This document shows positions 14,522 to 22,199 of a stretch of DNA of 64,000 nt, piece after piece; the first letter of the stretch is position 1, and each line of letters opens with the position of its first letter. The notes under the pieces were generated by a model that made no database searches, was not told the DNA's origin, and saw nothing but the letters and a program-made list of their open reading frames with translations. Origin of the DNA: an uncultured Prevotella sp. (GTDB taxonomy: Bacteria > Bacteroidota > Bacteroidia > Bacteroidales > Bacteroidaceae); NCBI GenBank assembly GCA_900314935.1, contig OMXE01000011.1, positions 1-64,000 on the forward strand. The letters are read 5' to 3'. A program made the translations under genes and the position numbers.

Positions 14522-15640
14522 ATGAAGATGTATTTAATATTAGCGGCAGCAACATTTGCGATGCTCGCCTGCACAACGACAAAGAATGCGGAGCCGGAGA
14601 AGACGGGGGCACAGCAGTTATTCGAGCGACTGGATTCGCTCCGTCAGAAAGGCTATATGTTCGGTCATCAGGATGACCCGATGTACGGTCTGACCTGGGA
14701 ATATGACAAGGATAGTAGTGATGTGAAGAACGTGTGCGGCGACTACCCCGCCGTGATGGGCTTCGAACTGGGCGGTATCGAGATGGCCGACGCCAAGAGT
14801 CTGGACAGCGTACCGTTCACCCGTATCACCGAGGAGGTGATCAACCACTACCAACGGGGTGGTATCATCACCCTGAGCTGGCATCCGCGGAACCCTCTGA
14901 CCACCATCGAGGGGGGAGGAAACGCAGGACAGAAGTTCCCGGAGGGAACGGCATGGGATGTGACTGATTCCACGGTGGTGAAGAATATCTTACCCGGTGG
15001 AACCAAGTATGAGCTGTTCCAGACATGGATGCAGCGCTTAAGCGATTTCCTTGCTACGCTTAAGACCGCCGACGGGAAGAAGATCCCCATCCTCTTCCGT
15101 CCTTGGCACGAGAATACGGGTTCCTGGTTCTGGTGGGGTGAGAAACTCTGCACAGCCGAGGAATATAAGGCGCTATGGAATATGCTGCAGGATAAGCTGA
15201 ATGCCGACGGCTTCGACAACCTGCTCTGGGCGTATTCGCCGGGAATGGCTGCCGATCTGACTGCCGAGAAATACCTGGAGCGCTACCCGGGTGATGACCG
15301 TATCGGAATGGTGGGCATCGATGGCTATCAGTGGGGAAGCAAAGAGGACTTTGTGGCTCAGCTGGATCAGAACCTCACTATGCTCACGCAGTTTGCTGCC
15401 GATCATGGGAAGATTCCTGCCTTGACGGAGTGCGGACTGAAGAACCTGACGGATCCTACCTGGTGGACATCCACGCTTACACCGGTGCTCGACAAGCATG
15501 CCATCAGCTACTTCCTCGTATGGCGTAACTATAAGAAGGAGTGGTTCGGACCGGCACCGTCGAAACCCGATGCCCCGTACTTCAAGGAGATGTACGCAAA
15601 AGAGAATGTGTTGTTCCTGCAAGACATTTCTCAAGATTAA
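14522..15640 (+). CDS. GH26 beta-mannanase lipoprotein
   Basis: The 372-residue protein starts MKMYLILAAATFAMLACT with a lipobox (LAC, Cys17). GH26 signatures are MFGHQDDPMYG near residue 45, ITLSWHPRNP, the acid/base Glu197 in RPWHENTGSWFWWG and the nucleophile Glu303 in LTECG. Family members of this type release mannobiose or short manno-oligosaccharides. In Bacteroides fragilis the equivalent gene starts the operon mannanase, mannosylglucose phosphorylase, transporter, epimerase; the same order follows here. The start is fixed by the ATG just after the ATTGARA array. The final codons and stop fall in an AGATTAA array. Confidence 0.93.
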   Translation: MKMYLILAAATFAMLACTTTKNAEPEKTGAQQLFERLDSLRQKGYMFGHQDDPMYGLTWEYDKDSSDVKNVCGDYPAVMGFELGGIEMADAKSLDSVPFTRITEEVINHYQRGGIITLSWHPRNPLTTIEGGGNAGQKFPEGTAWDVTDSTVVKNILPGGTKYELFQTWMQRLSDFLATLKTADGKKIPILFRPWHENTGSWFWWGEKLCTAEEYKALWNMLQDKLNADGFDNLLWAYSPGMAADLTAEKYLERYPGDDRIGMVGIDGYQWGSKEDFVAQLDQNLTMLTQFAADHGKIPALTECGLKNLTDPTWWTSTLTPVLDKHAISYFLVWRNYKKEWFGPAPSKPDAPYFKEMYAKENVLFLQDISQD

Positions 15641-15675
15641 ACATTAAAGATTAAACATTAAAGATTAAAGATTAA
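15634..15675. repeat. Six tandem AGATTAA/ACATTAA 7-mers
   Basis: agattaa, acattaa, agattaa, acattaa, agattaa and agattaa in exact register. The first unit contains the GH26 stop codon. The array at 50302-50343 is the same family in the opposite orientation. Confidence 0.95.
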
Positions 15676-15682
15676 TAGTCAT

Positions 15683-15727
15683 CCTATTAAGCCTATTAAG
15701 CCCATTAAGCCCATTAAGCCCATTATT
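15683..15727. repeat. Five tandem CCYATTAAG 9-mers
   Basis: cctattaag twice, cccattaag twice and cccattatt in 9-bp register, seven bases after the previous array and 13 bases before the GH130 start. Confidence 0.95.
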
Positions 15728-15740
15728 TCCATTCTAAAAA

Positions 15741-16904
15741 ATGACTTTCCAAGATAAACTAAAAGCCCTGCGCGCCCATCACGAGGCGCTGCTGTCTAAA
15801 AAGAACGAACCCGTGGAGTGGGGGAACGGTATCTACGATAAATACAAAAACCCTATCCTCACGGCTGAGCATACTCCCCTGGAGTGGCGCTACGATTTCA
15901 ATGAGCACGACAACCCGTATCTGATGCAGCGCATCATGATGAACGCTACCTTGAACAGCGGGGCCATCAAGTGGAACGACAAGTATCTGCTGGTGGTGCG
16001 CGTGGAGGGAGCCGACCGTAAGTCGTTCTTTGCCGTGGCAGAGAGTCCTAACGGTATCGATAACTTCCGTTTCTGGGAGGAGCCGATTACCATGCCTGAG
16101 GATGTGGTGCCGGCCACCAATATCTATGACATGCGCATCACACAGCATGAGGATGGTTGGATCTATGGGGTGTTCTGCGCTGAACGGCATGATGATACGC
16201 AGCCGGGAAACCTGAGTGCGGCAACGGCCACGGCGGGTATTGCCCGTACCAAGGACTTAAAGACGTGGGAACGACTGCCCGATTTGAAGTCGCGTTCGCA
16301 GCAGCGTAACGTGGTGCTCCACCCGGAGTTCGTGGATGGGAAGTATGCTTTCTATACCCGTCCGCAGGATGGCTTCATCGATACGGGTTCGGGCGGTGGC
16401 ATCGGCTGGGCGCTGGTGGATGATATCACCCATGCCGAGGTGAAAGAGGAGAAAATCATCAATGCGCGTCATTACCATACCATTACCGAAGTGAAGAACG
16501 GCGAGGGTCCGCATCCCATCAAGACGTCCAAGGGCTGGCTGCATCTGGCGCATGGCGTGAGAGCCACAGCCGACGGTCTGAGATATGTGTTGTATATGTA
16601 TATGACGGCCCTGGACGATCCCACGAAGGTGATTGCCCAGCCGGGTGGCTTCTTCATCGTTCCCGAGGGTGATGAGTACTTAGGCGATGTGATGAACGTG
16701 GCTTTCTCGAATGGCTGGATTGCCGATGACGACGGGAAGGTGTTCATCTACTATGCCTCGGCAGATACCCGCATGCATGTGGCTACTTCGACCATCGACA
16801 AGCTGATCGACTACTGCATGAATACGCCAGAGGACGGTCTGACGACAGGGGCCTCTGTGGAAACCATCAAGAAACTCATTAAAAAGAATCAGAATAATGG
16901 CTAG
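15741..16904 (+). CDS. GH130 beta-1,4-mannosylglucose phosphorylase
   Basis: The 387-residue cytoplasmic protein (no signal peptide) matches the GH130 phosphorylases of the B. fragilis type that convert 4-O-beta-D-mannosyl-D-glucose plus phosphate to mannose 1-phosphate and glucose. Recognisable segments are [33 protein letters not shown] with the family's catalytic Asp, the [11 protein letters not shown] stretch, [10 protein letters not shown] and ARHYHTITE. Length agrees with the family. It acts after the epimerase encoded two genes downstream, which makes the substrate from mannobiose. It overlaps the transporter gene by 8 bp, so the two are surely cotranscribed. Confidence 0.92.
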   Translation: MTFQDKLKALRAHHEALLSKKNEPVEWGNGIYDKYKNPILTAEHTPLEWRYDFNEHDNPYLMQRIMMNATLNSGAIKWNDKYLLVVRVEGADRKSFFAVAESPNGIDNFRFWEEPITMPEDVVPATNIYDMRITQHEDGWIYGVFCAERHDDTQPGNLSAATATAGIARTKDLKTWERLPDLKSRSQQRNVVLHPEFVDGKYAFYTRPQDGFIDTGSGGGIGWALVDDITHAEVKEEKIINARHYHTITEVKNGEGPHPIKTSKGWLHLAHGVRATADGLRYVLYMYMTALDDPTKVIAQPGGFFIVPEGDEYLGDVMNVAFSNGWIADDDGKVFIYYASADTRMHVATSTIDKLIDYCMNTPEDGLTTGASVETIKKLIKKNQNNG

Positions 16905-18237
16905 TCTAAAAGAAAAAATCGGTTACGCATTAGGTGATGCGGCTGCCGGAGGTATTACGTGGAAGGTGATGTCGATTGCTTTCCCTTTGTTCTTCACCAA
17001 TGTGTTCGGTCTGACCGTGGCTGATACGGCCACGCTGATGCTCGTGGCACGTATGTTCGATGTGGTGACCGACCCGCTGATGGGATCGTTGGCCGACCGT
17101 ACCCAGAGTCGTTGGGGAACGTATCGTCCGTGGCTCATCTTCGGTGCGATACCTCTCGGACTCATCTTCGCGCTGTTGTTATATACTCCCGACTTCGGTC
17201 CGGTGGGTAAGCGGGTCTATGCCTACACGCTCTATCTGCTCATGATGGCCATCTACACGGCTGTCAATGTGCCCTACGGATCTTTGCTGGGTGTGATGAC
17301 GGCTGATGACAACGAGAAGAACAAGTTCTCCAGCTTCCGCATGGTGGGTGCCTATGCCATGGGTTTCATCACCTTGCTGTCGTTCCCGTATCTGCAGAAG
17401 CTGGTGGGGGGATCAGAGCAACATCAGTATGCCGTACTGGGTGCTTCATTGGGTGCCGTAGCCACCATCATGACACTGGCCTGCGGATTGCTCACGAAGG
17501 AGCGCCTGAAGCCTGTTCGGGCAGAGAAGTTCTCGTTCAAGCCCTTTGCCGACCTGTTCAAGAACAAACCGTGGATTTACCTGACACTCATCGGTATCTG
17601 CACGAACTTCTTCAACGGCTTCCGTTACGCTGTGGCCGGTTACCTGATGGAATACTGTCTGCATGGTGATGTCACCGTAAGCGGTCTGATCATCAACTAT
17701 ACGGTGTTCATGACCTTCGGAGAGGTGACCTGTATGATCTTCGGCGGACTGTCGCCTAAGTTTACCGAGTGGGTGGGGAGCAAGCGCAAGGCGTTCTCCA
17801 TCGCTGCCATCATCTGTGCCATCACTTCCGTGGCCTTCTTTTTCGTTCCGATGGATCCTGCCTATATCTGGGTGCTCATCGCTATCGTAGTTCTGACATC
17901 AGTAGGTGTGGGTCTTTATTCACCACTGCTGTGGTCGATGTATGCCGACGTGGCCGACTATGCCACGGAGAAGAACGGTACGTCATCCACGGGATTGATC
18001 TTCTCGTCGGGTACCATGGCACAGAAGTTCGGAACGGCTATCTCTGGCTCACTGGTGGCGCTGCTATTAGGTATCGCCGGCTTCTATTCCGGTACGGATG
18101 CTAACGGACAGACCGTTGTTACCATTACCGATATGGAATCAGTGCGCTCCATGACATGGGCCCTGTTCTCCATCTTCCCCGCTGTCATTGTCCTGATCAT
18201 GCTCTGGCTGCTGTATAAGTATCCGATAAAGAAATAA
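16897..18237 (+). CDS. GPH-family sugar:cation symporter (mannobiose transporter)
   Basis: The 446-residue protein has about 12 membrane helices and the motifs of the MelB-like glycoside-pentoside-hexuronide branch of the [17 protein letters not shown] at the N terminus, [28 protein letters not shown] in the first cytoplasmic loop region, and [15 protein letters not shown]. Position between phosphorylase and epimerase genes, as in the B. fragilis mannan operon, suggests uptake of mannobiose across the inner membrane. The start codon overlaps the GH130 stop region by 8 bp. The exact substrate is inferred from context. Confidence 0.92.
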   Translation: MASLKEKIGYALGDAAAGGITWKVMSIAFPLFFTNVFGLTVADTATLMLVARMFDVVTDPLMGSLADRTQSRWGTYRPWLIFGAIPLGLIFALLLYTPDFGPVGKRVYAYTLYLLMMAIYTAVNVPYGSLLGVMTADDNEKNKFSSFRMVGAYAMGFITLLSFPYLQKLVGGSEQHQYAVLGASLGAVATIMTLACGLLTKERLKPVRAEKFSFKPFADLFKNKPWIYLTLIGICTNFFNGFRYAVAGYLMEYCLHGDVTVSGLIINYTVFMTFGEVTCMIFGGLSPKFTEWVGSKRKAFSIAAIICAITSVAFFFVPMDPAYIWVLIAIVVLTSVGVGLYSPLLWSMYADVADYATEKNGTSSTGLIFSSGTMAQKFGTAISGSLVALLLGIAGFYSGTDANGQTVVTITDMESVRSMTWALFSIFPAVIVLIMLWLLYKYPIKK

Positions 18238-18252
18238 GGAGCCTCACCCCAA

Positions 18253-18271
18253 CCCTCCCCAAAAGGGAGGG
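18253..18271. repeat. CCCTCCC/GGGAGGG hairpin element
   Basis: CCCTCCC (18253-18259) pairs with GGGAGGG (18265-18271) around CAAAA, 15 bp after the transporter stop. It is preceded by the companion motif CACCCCAACC. It could act as a terminator or a REP-like element. Confidence 0.65.
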
Positions 18272-18286
18272 AGATTTCGGGGGTAC

Positions 18287-18380
18287 GGGGGTACGATGGT
18301 ACGGGGGCACGAGAATAGTATAGAGCTACAGGCTACAGAACTTGAAAGCATATCTCGCGCCACCGTACCACCGTACCCCC
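18287..18380. repeat. 27-bp imperfect inverted repeat before the epimerase gene
   Basis: The arms 18287-18313 and 18354-18380 are complementary at 24 of 27 positions, with a 40-nt loop. The arms are built from 8-9-bp units such as GGGGTACG. The transcript would form a long GC-rich hairpin 35 bases before the start codon. The 178-bp gap 18238-18415 is otherwise empty. Confidence 0.85.
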
Positions 18381-18415
18381 GCACCACCGAGAATCAACAA
18401 CGAACAAACAACAAA

Positions 18416-19690
18416 ATGAACGAAAAAATCAAGAAGTTGAAACTGGAGGTGCGGGATGTGCTGGAGAATAACATCCTGCCCTTCTGGATGGATAAGATGA
18501 TCGACCAGGAGCATGGTGGCTTCTATGGTCGTATCGATGGGAAGGGTGTGCTGCACCCAGAAGCAGAGAAGGGTGCCATCCTCAACGCCCGCATCCTTTG
18601 GGCGTTCTCGGCAGCGTATAGAGTACTCCTCCTTCCTCGTATACAAGAAACGGCCCGTCGGGCCTACGAGTATTTCATCGACCACTTCATCGATCATGAA
18701 TACGGGGGTGTGTATTGGAGCGTGGATTATCAGGGAAATCCCTTGGATACCAAGAAACAGTTCTACGCCATCGGCTTCGCCATCTACGGTCTTACGGAAT
18801 ATGCACGGGCCACGGGCGACAGGGAGGCGTTGGAATATGCGCTTGATCTATACGACTGTATTGAGGAGCATGCGTTCGACAAAGAGTATAACGGCTATAT
18901 CGAAGCCTGCACAAGAGAGTGGGGCGTGATAGAAGACATGCGTTTGTCGGAACTGGATGCCAACTACCCGAAGTCGCAGAACACCCACTTGCATATCATT
19001 GAGCCTTATACCAATTTGCTGCGATGTTTGAAGGAACTGCATGCAAAGGAGTCGTGCGATTATGTGCCGGTGATTGGATCGGTTATACCCATGAGCATCA
19101 GTATTCCTGTGGAGACCATCGTTCAGGTGGAGTCATCTTTGCGTAACCTCATCGATATCTTCACCGATAAGATCCTGAACCCACAAACCCACCACCTCGA
19201 TCTCTTCTTTGAGAACGACTGGACTCGCGGGGCTGGTCATCTGGAGAGCTACGGACACGACATTGAGTGCTCGTGGCTGTTGCACGAGGCGGCATTGGTG
19301 TTAGGCGATCAGAAAGTATTGAAGAAGGTGGAGCCCATCGTACAGATGGTGGCCAAGGCATCGGAGAAGGGATTACGTCCTGACGGAAGCATGATCCATG
19401 AGGCCAACCTGGATACGGGTCATGTGGACGATGACCTGCACTGGTGGGTACAGGCGGAGAACGTGGTGGGCTGGTTGAATATCTACCAGTATTTCGGTGA
19501 TGAGGACGCGCTGGAAAAAACACTCCGCTGCTGGGAGTATATCAAGAAGAACCTGATTGACTACCAGAGCGGAGAGTGGTATTGGAGTAGGCATGCTGAC
19601 GGAACCCTAAACACCGTCGATGACAAGGCCGGGTTCTGGAAATGTCCGTATCACAACAGCAGAATGTGCCTGGAGATTATCGAGCGATAG
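18416..19690 (+). CDS. Mannobiose 2-epimerase (AGE/cellobiose 2-epimerase family)
   Basis: The 424-residue (alpha/alpha)6-barrel protein interconverts mannobiose and 4-O-beta-mannosyl-glucose, feeding the GH130 phosphorylase. Family hallmarks are NNILPFWMDKMIDQEHGGFYG at the N terminus, HLHIIEPYTNLLR (His193), ESYGHDIECSWLL (His281), HWWVQAENVVG and CPYHNSRMCLEI (His413). The start at 18416 is chosen because conservation begins at MNEKIKK; the frame upstream to 18296 only translates the inverted repeat. Residues about 211-238 (ESCDYVPVIGSV to VQVESS) look like an insertion, and the protein is about 30 residues longer than the B. fragilis enzyme as I recall it. It overlaps the convergent BspA-like gene by 14 bp. 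Confidence 0.9.
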   Translation: MNEKIKKLKLEVRDVLENNILPFWMDKMIDQEHGGFYGRIDGKGVLHPEAEKGAILNARILWAFSAAYRVLLLPRIQETARRAYEYFIDHFIDHEYGGVYWSVDYQGNPLDTKKQFYAIGFAIYGLTEYARATGDREALEYALDLYDCIEEHAFDKEYNGYIEACTREWGVIEDMRLSELDANYPKSQNTHLHIIEPYTNLLRCLKELHAKESCDYVPVIGSVIPMSISIPVETIVQVESSLRNLIDIFTDKILNPQTHHLDLFFENDWTRGAGHLESYGHDIECSWLLHEAALVLGDQKVLKKVEPIVQMVAKASEKGLRPDGSMIHEANLDTGHVDDDLHWWVQAENVVGWLNIYQYFGDEDALEKTLRCWEYIKKNLIDYQSGEWYWSRHADGTLNTVDDKAGFWKCPYHNSRMCLEIIER

Positions 19691-20960
19691 CCTTGATATC
19701 CCGGAACTGCGACCACGGGTTCTTGGGATCGGAACGATAAGGCGTGGGGTTCGGAACATAAAGGATACCTTCATGAAGGACTGACTTCGGGAAGGTGTCC
19801 TTTTTGATTTTCGGTGGTGTACCGCTGCGCATGAAGACGGTCATCAGACTGCTGCAGTTCTCAAACACATCACCGCCCATCTCCTTCACACTGTTGGGGA
19901 TATCGATGCTCTCTATCGATGAGCAGCCGTGGAATGCCTGATTGGCAATGTTTTTGACTGATGTGGGGATGGTGATATCGATTAAGCTACCGCAGTTCTT
20001 GAAACAATAGGAGGTGATCTCCTTGATGCCATTGGGGATGTTGACGGTTTTCAGGTTGGAGCAGTCCTCAAAGGCACTGGTACCGATACTCCTCACGGAG
20101 TTGGGAATGCTGATGGTCTCCAGACTGGTGCATCCCTTGAAGGCATCATGGGTGATGCTCGTGATGGAGGTGGGGATATATACTTCCTCCAGACTGGTAC
20201 AGCCTTCGAAGATGCTGTTGGCGATGTTGTCCATGCTGGTGGTGAAGGCGAAACGCTTCAAGGAGGTGCAGTTCTTGAACGCCACCCATCCAATGGCCTT
20301 CACGCTGTTGGGCAACTCAATCTCTTCGAGTGCGGAGCAGTCCTGGAACGCCGAATAGCCGATCTTATCCAGGAACCGGGGGAGGATGACGTCCTTCAGA
20401 CTGGTGCAGCCCTGGAACAGACTATATGCCAAGGAGGTGACACCGCTGGGTAACTCAATCCTTTCCAAAGCCGTACATTTCTTGAAGGCGCCATGACCGA
20501 TGCTCTTGATGCTCGCAGGGAGATAGACATCTGTCAGGGCAGAACAACCGGAGAAAAGGTTGAAGGGCAGATCGAGAACGCTCTCGGGAATACTGATGGA
20601 TGTGAGACCAGTACAGTTCTCAAATGCACCCGCACCGATCTTCGACACGGTGCTGGGAATGGTGATGGAGGTCATCGAGGCACAGTCCTTGAACGCGCCA
20701 CCGTCGATCTCTTCCACATAATAGGTCACACTGTCTTCGGTGAACTTGTTCGGGATTTCGACATCACCCGAGTAGAGGTTCTTTCCTGCAATCACCTTGG
20801 CTTTGTTGTTCTTGGCATTCAGTGCGTAGTTGATGCCATCGACGATGGCCTTGGTGGCTTTCTTGGGGGATTTGGATGCTTGGGTTATCTGCCTGGCTTC
20901 CAACACCGTGCAGCACATAAGCGCGAAAACCACGATCCATGTTTTCTTTCTGTAGTTCAT
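19677..20960 (-). CDS. Secreted BspA-like leucine-rich-repeat protein
   Basis: The 427-residue protein begins with a signal peptide (MNYRKKTWIVVFALMCCTVLEA). After about residue 75 it consists of 23-residue BspA/LRR_5 repeats with the pattern CtSLxxIxIPxSVxxIGxxAFxxC, roughly 13 copies, and a short tail ending FRDIKAIAR. BspA-type proteins in oral and gut Bacteroidales are exported and implicated in adhesion, but no sorting domain or lipobox is visible here. The start at 20960 is preferred because a promoter lies at 20994-21025; the longer frame would pass through it. The gene is monocistronic and divergent from nuoA. Confidence 0.88.
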   Translation of the reverse strand: MNYRKKTWIVVFALMCCTVLEARQITQASKSPKKATKAIVDGINYALNAKNNKAKVIAGKNLYSGDVEIPNKFTEDSVTYYVEEIDGGAFKDCASMTSITIPSTVSKIGAGAFENCTGLTSISIPESVLDLPFNLFSGCSALTDVYLPASIKSIGHGAFKKCTALERIELPSGVTSLAYSLFQGCTSLKDVILPRFLDKIGYSAFQDCSALEEIELPNSVKAIGWVAFKNCTSLKRFAFTTSMDNIANSIFEGCTSLEEVYIPTSITSITHDAFKGCTSLETISIPNSVRSIGTSAFEDCSNLKTVNIPNGIKEITSYCFKNCGSLIDITIPTSVKNIANQAFHGCSSIESIDIPNSVKEMGGDVFENCSSLMTVFMRSGTPPKIKKDTFPKSVLHEGILYVPNPTPYRSDPKNPWSQFRDIKAIAR

Positions 20961-20993
20961 ATCCTTGTCAATTTTATGTTCGAAACATTTCTG

Positions 20994-21025
20994 CAAAAAT
21001 AAGGAAAAAATGCGGATTCGCCAAT
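20994..21025 (-). promoter_or_regulatory. Promoter of the BspA-like gene
   Basis: Read on the - strand, ATTG (21025-21022), a 20-nt spacer and TATTTTTG (21001-20994). The nuoA side has a TACCTTTG -7 box at 21066-21073 without a clear -33 box. Confidence 0.6.
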
Positions 21026-21129
21026 AATTTCCAATATTTATTATCATTTATTGCAAAATAATTGTTACCTTTGCAGACGCTTTTAAACGATGATGCTAAC
21101 AAGCATAATAATTATCAGTTAAATAATAT

Positions 21130-21480
21130 ATGTATTTTACTTTGTTGATTACCGTTATCATAACGGCCATAACACTGGTTGCGGCAGCTTACGTCATAGC
21201 CAAGTTGATCGGTCCGCGTTCATACAACAAGGTGAAAGGAGAACCGTATGAGTGTGGTATACCAACACATGGCTCATCCTGGCTCCCTGTCAGTGTAGGC
21301 TTCTACCTGTTCGCCATCTTGTTTCTTATGTTCGATGTGGAGACAGTGTTTCTGTACCCCTGGGCAGTGGTCGTGAAAGAATTCGGTGCAATGGCTATCT
21401 TCAGCATCGGATTCTTTTTGTTGGTACTAGTATTTGGCTTGGCTTACGCTTGGCGGAAAGGAGCACTGGAATGGAAATAA
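21130..21480 (+). CDS. nuoA: Complex I subunit NuoA
   Basis: The 116-residue membrane protein has three helices and the family signature KGEPYECGIPTHGSS followed by VSVGFYLFAILFLMFDVETVFLYPW, including the conserved acidic FDVE pair. It helps join the membrane arm to the quinone-binding junction. It is the first gene of a ten-gene operon (nuoA-B-CD-H-I-J-K-L-M-N). The probable -7 box TACCTTTG is at 21066-21073. Its last 10 bases overlap nuoB. Confidence 0.97.
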   Translation: MYFTLLITVIITAITLVAAAYVIAKLIGPRSYNKVKGEPYECGIPTHGSSWLPVSVGFYLFAILFLMFDVETVFLYPWAVVVKEFGAMAIFSIGFFLLVLVFGLAYAWRKGALEWK

Positions 21481-22199
21481 AGCCGAAAATCAAGAGTATT
21501 CCCTACGAGGAGTGGAACGACAATGCCTCGTTGGAGAAGCTGGTTGACGAGCTCCATGAGGGAGGCGTCAACGTGGTTACCGGATCGCTCGACAAGTTGA
21601 TCAACTGGGGACGTGCCAACTCCCTGTGGTCGCTTACCTTCGCTACATCTTGCTGCGGTATCGAGTTCATGGCCTGTGGCTGTTCCCGATATGACTTTGC
21701 ACGCTTCGGCTTCGAGGTGACACGTAACTCACCACGTCAGGCCGACCTGATTATGTGTGCCGGTACGATTACACATAAGATGGCTCCTGCCCTGAAACGT
21801 CTCTATGACGAGATGGCTGAGCCGAAATATGTCATTGCCGTGGGTGGCTGTGCCATCAGCGGCGGTCCGTTCAAGTCGAGCTACCATGTGGTGAAGGGCA
21901 TCGAGGAGATCGTGCCCGTGGATGTGTTCATTCCTGGCTGTCCGCCGCGTCCTGAGGCCATCATGTATGGTATGATGCAGCTGCAGCGTAAGGTGAAGAT
22001 CGAGAAGTTCTTCGGTGGGGTGAACCATAAGCAGACCAAAGAAGAACGTGAACTGGGCGTATCTAACTCGGAACTGACAGCACGCCAACTGGGCGATCAT
22101 CGCCGCGAGCCGATTGTGGTGACAGATGTGCCACAGGAGTTTATCAATGAGTTGAAAGAAACTAGTGAAACTAGCAAATCTCAGGAGGGCCAGGCATGA
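21471..22199 (+). CDS. nuoB: Complex I subunit NuoB (N2 cluster)
   Basis: The true start is the ATG at 21471 (MEIKPKIKSIPYEEW); the frame is open further upstream only because it runs out of frame through nuoA. The 242-residue protein carries the four ligands of the [4Fe-4S] cluster N2: Cys61 and Cys62 in ATSCCGIEF, Cys127 in VGGCAISGGPF and Cys157 in PGCPPRPE. It passes electrons to quinone. The C terminus after about residue 228 (KETSETSKS) is encoded by two ACTAGnnnn 9-mers and is not part of the core family. The stop codon overlaps the nuoCD start (ATGA). Confidence 0.97.
   Translation: MEIKPKIKSIPYEEWNDNASLEKLVDELHEGGVNVVTGSLDKLINWGRANSLWSLTFATSCCGIEFMACGCSRYDFARFGFEVTRNSPRQADLIMCAGTITHKMAPALKRLYDEMAEPKYVIAVGGCAISGGPFKSSYHVVKGIEEIVPVDVFIPGCPPRPEAIMYGMMQLQRKVKIEKFFGGVNHKQTKEERELGVSNSELTARQLGDHRREPIVVTDVPQEFINELKETSETSKSQEGQA
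22161..22178. repeat. Two ACTAGnnnn 9-mers inside the 3' end of nuoB
   Basis: actagtgaa and actagcaaa, in the same 9-bp register as the intergenic arrays, translated in frame as TSE-TSK. Confidence 0.7.

Noticed and set aside
8603..19690. SusC/SusD pair in the mannan cluster
   Set aside because: No TonB-dependent receptor or SusD-like lipoprotein is encoded; the 10321 gene resembles only SusE/F repeats.
21252..21470. Upstream extension of the nuoB frame
   Set aside because: It runs out of frame through nuoA; the NuoB N terminus and operon spacing fit ATG 21471.
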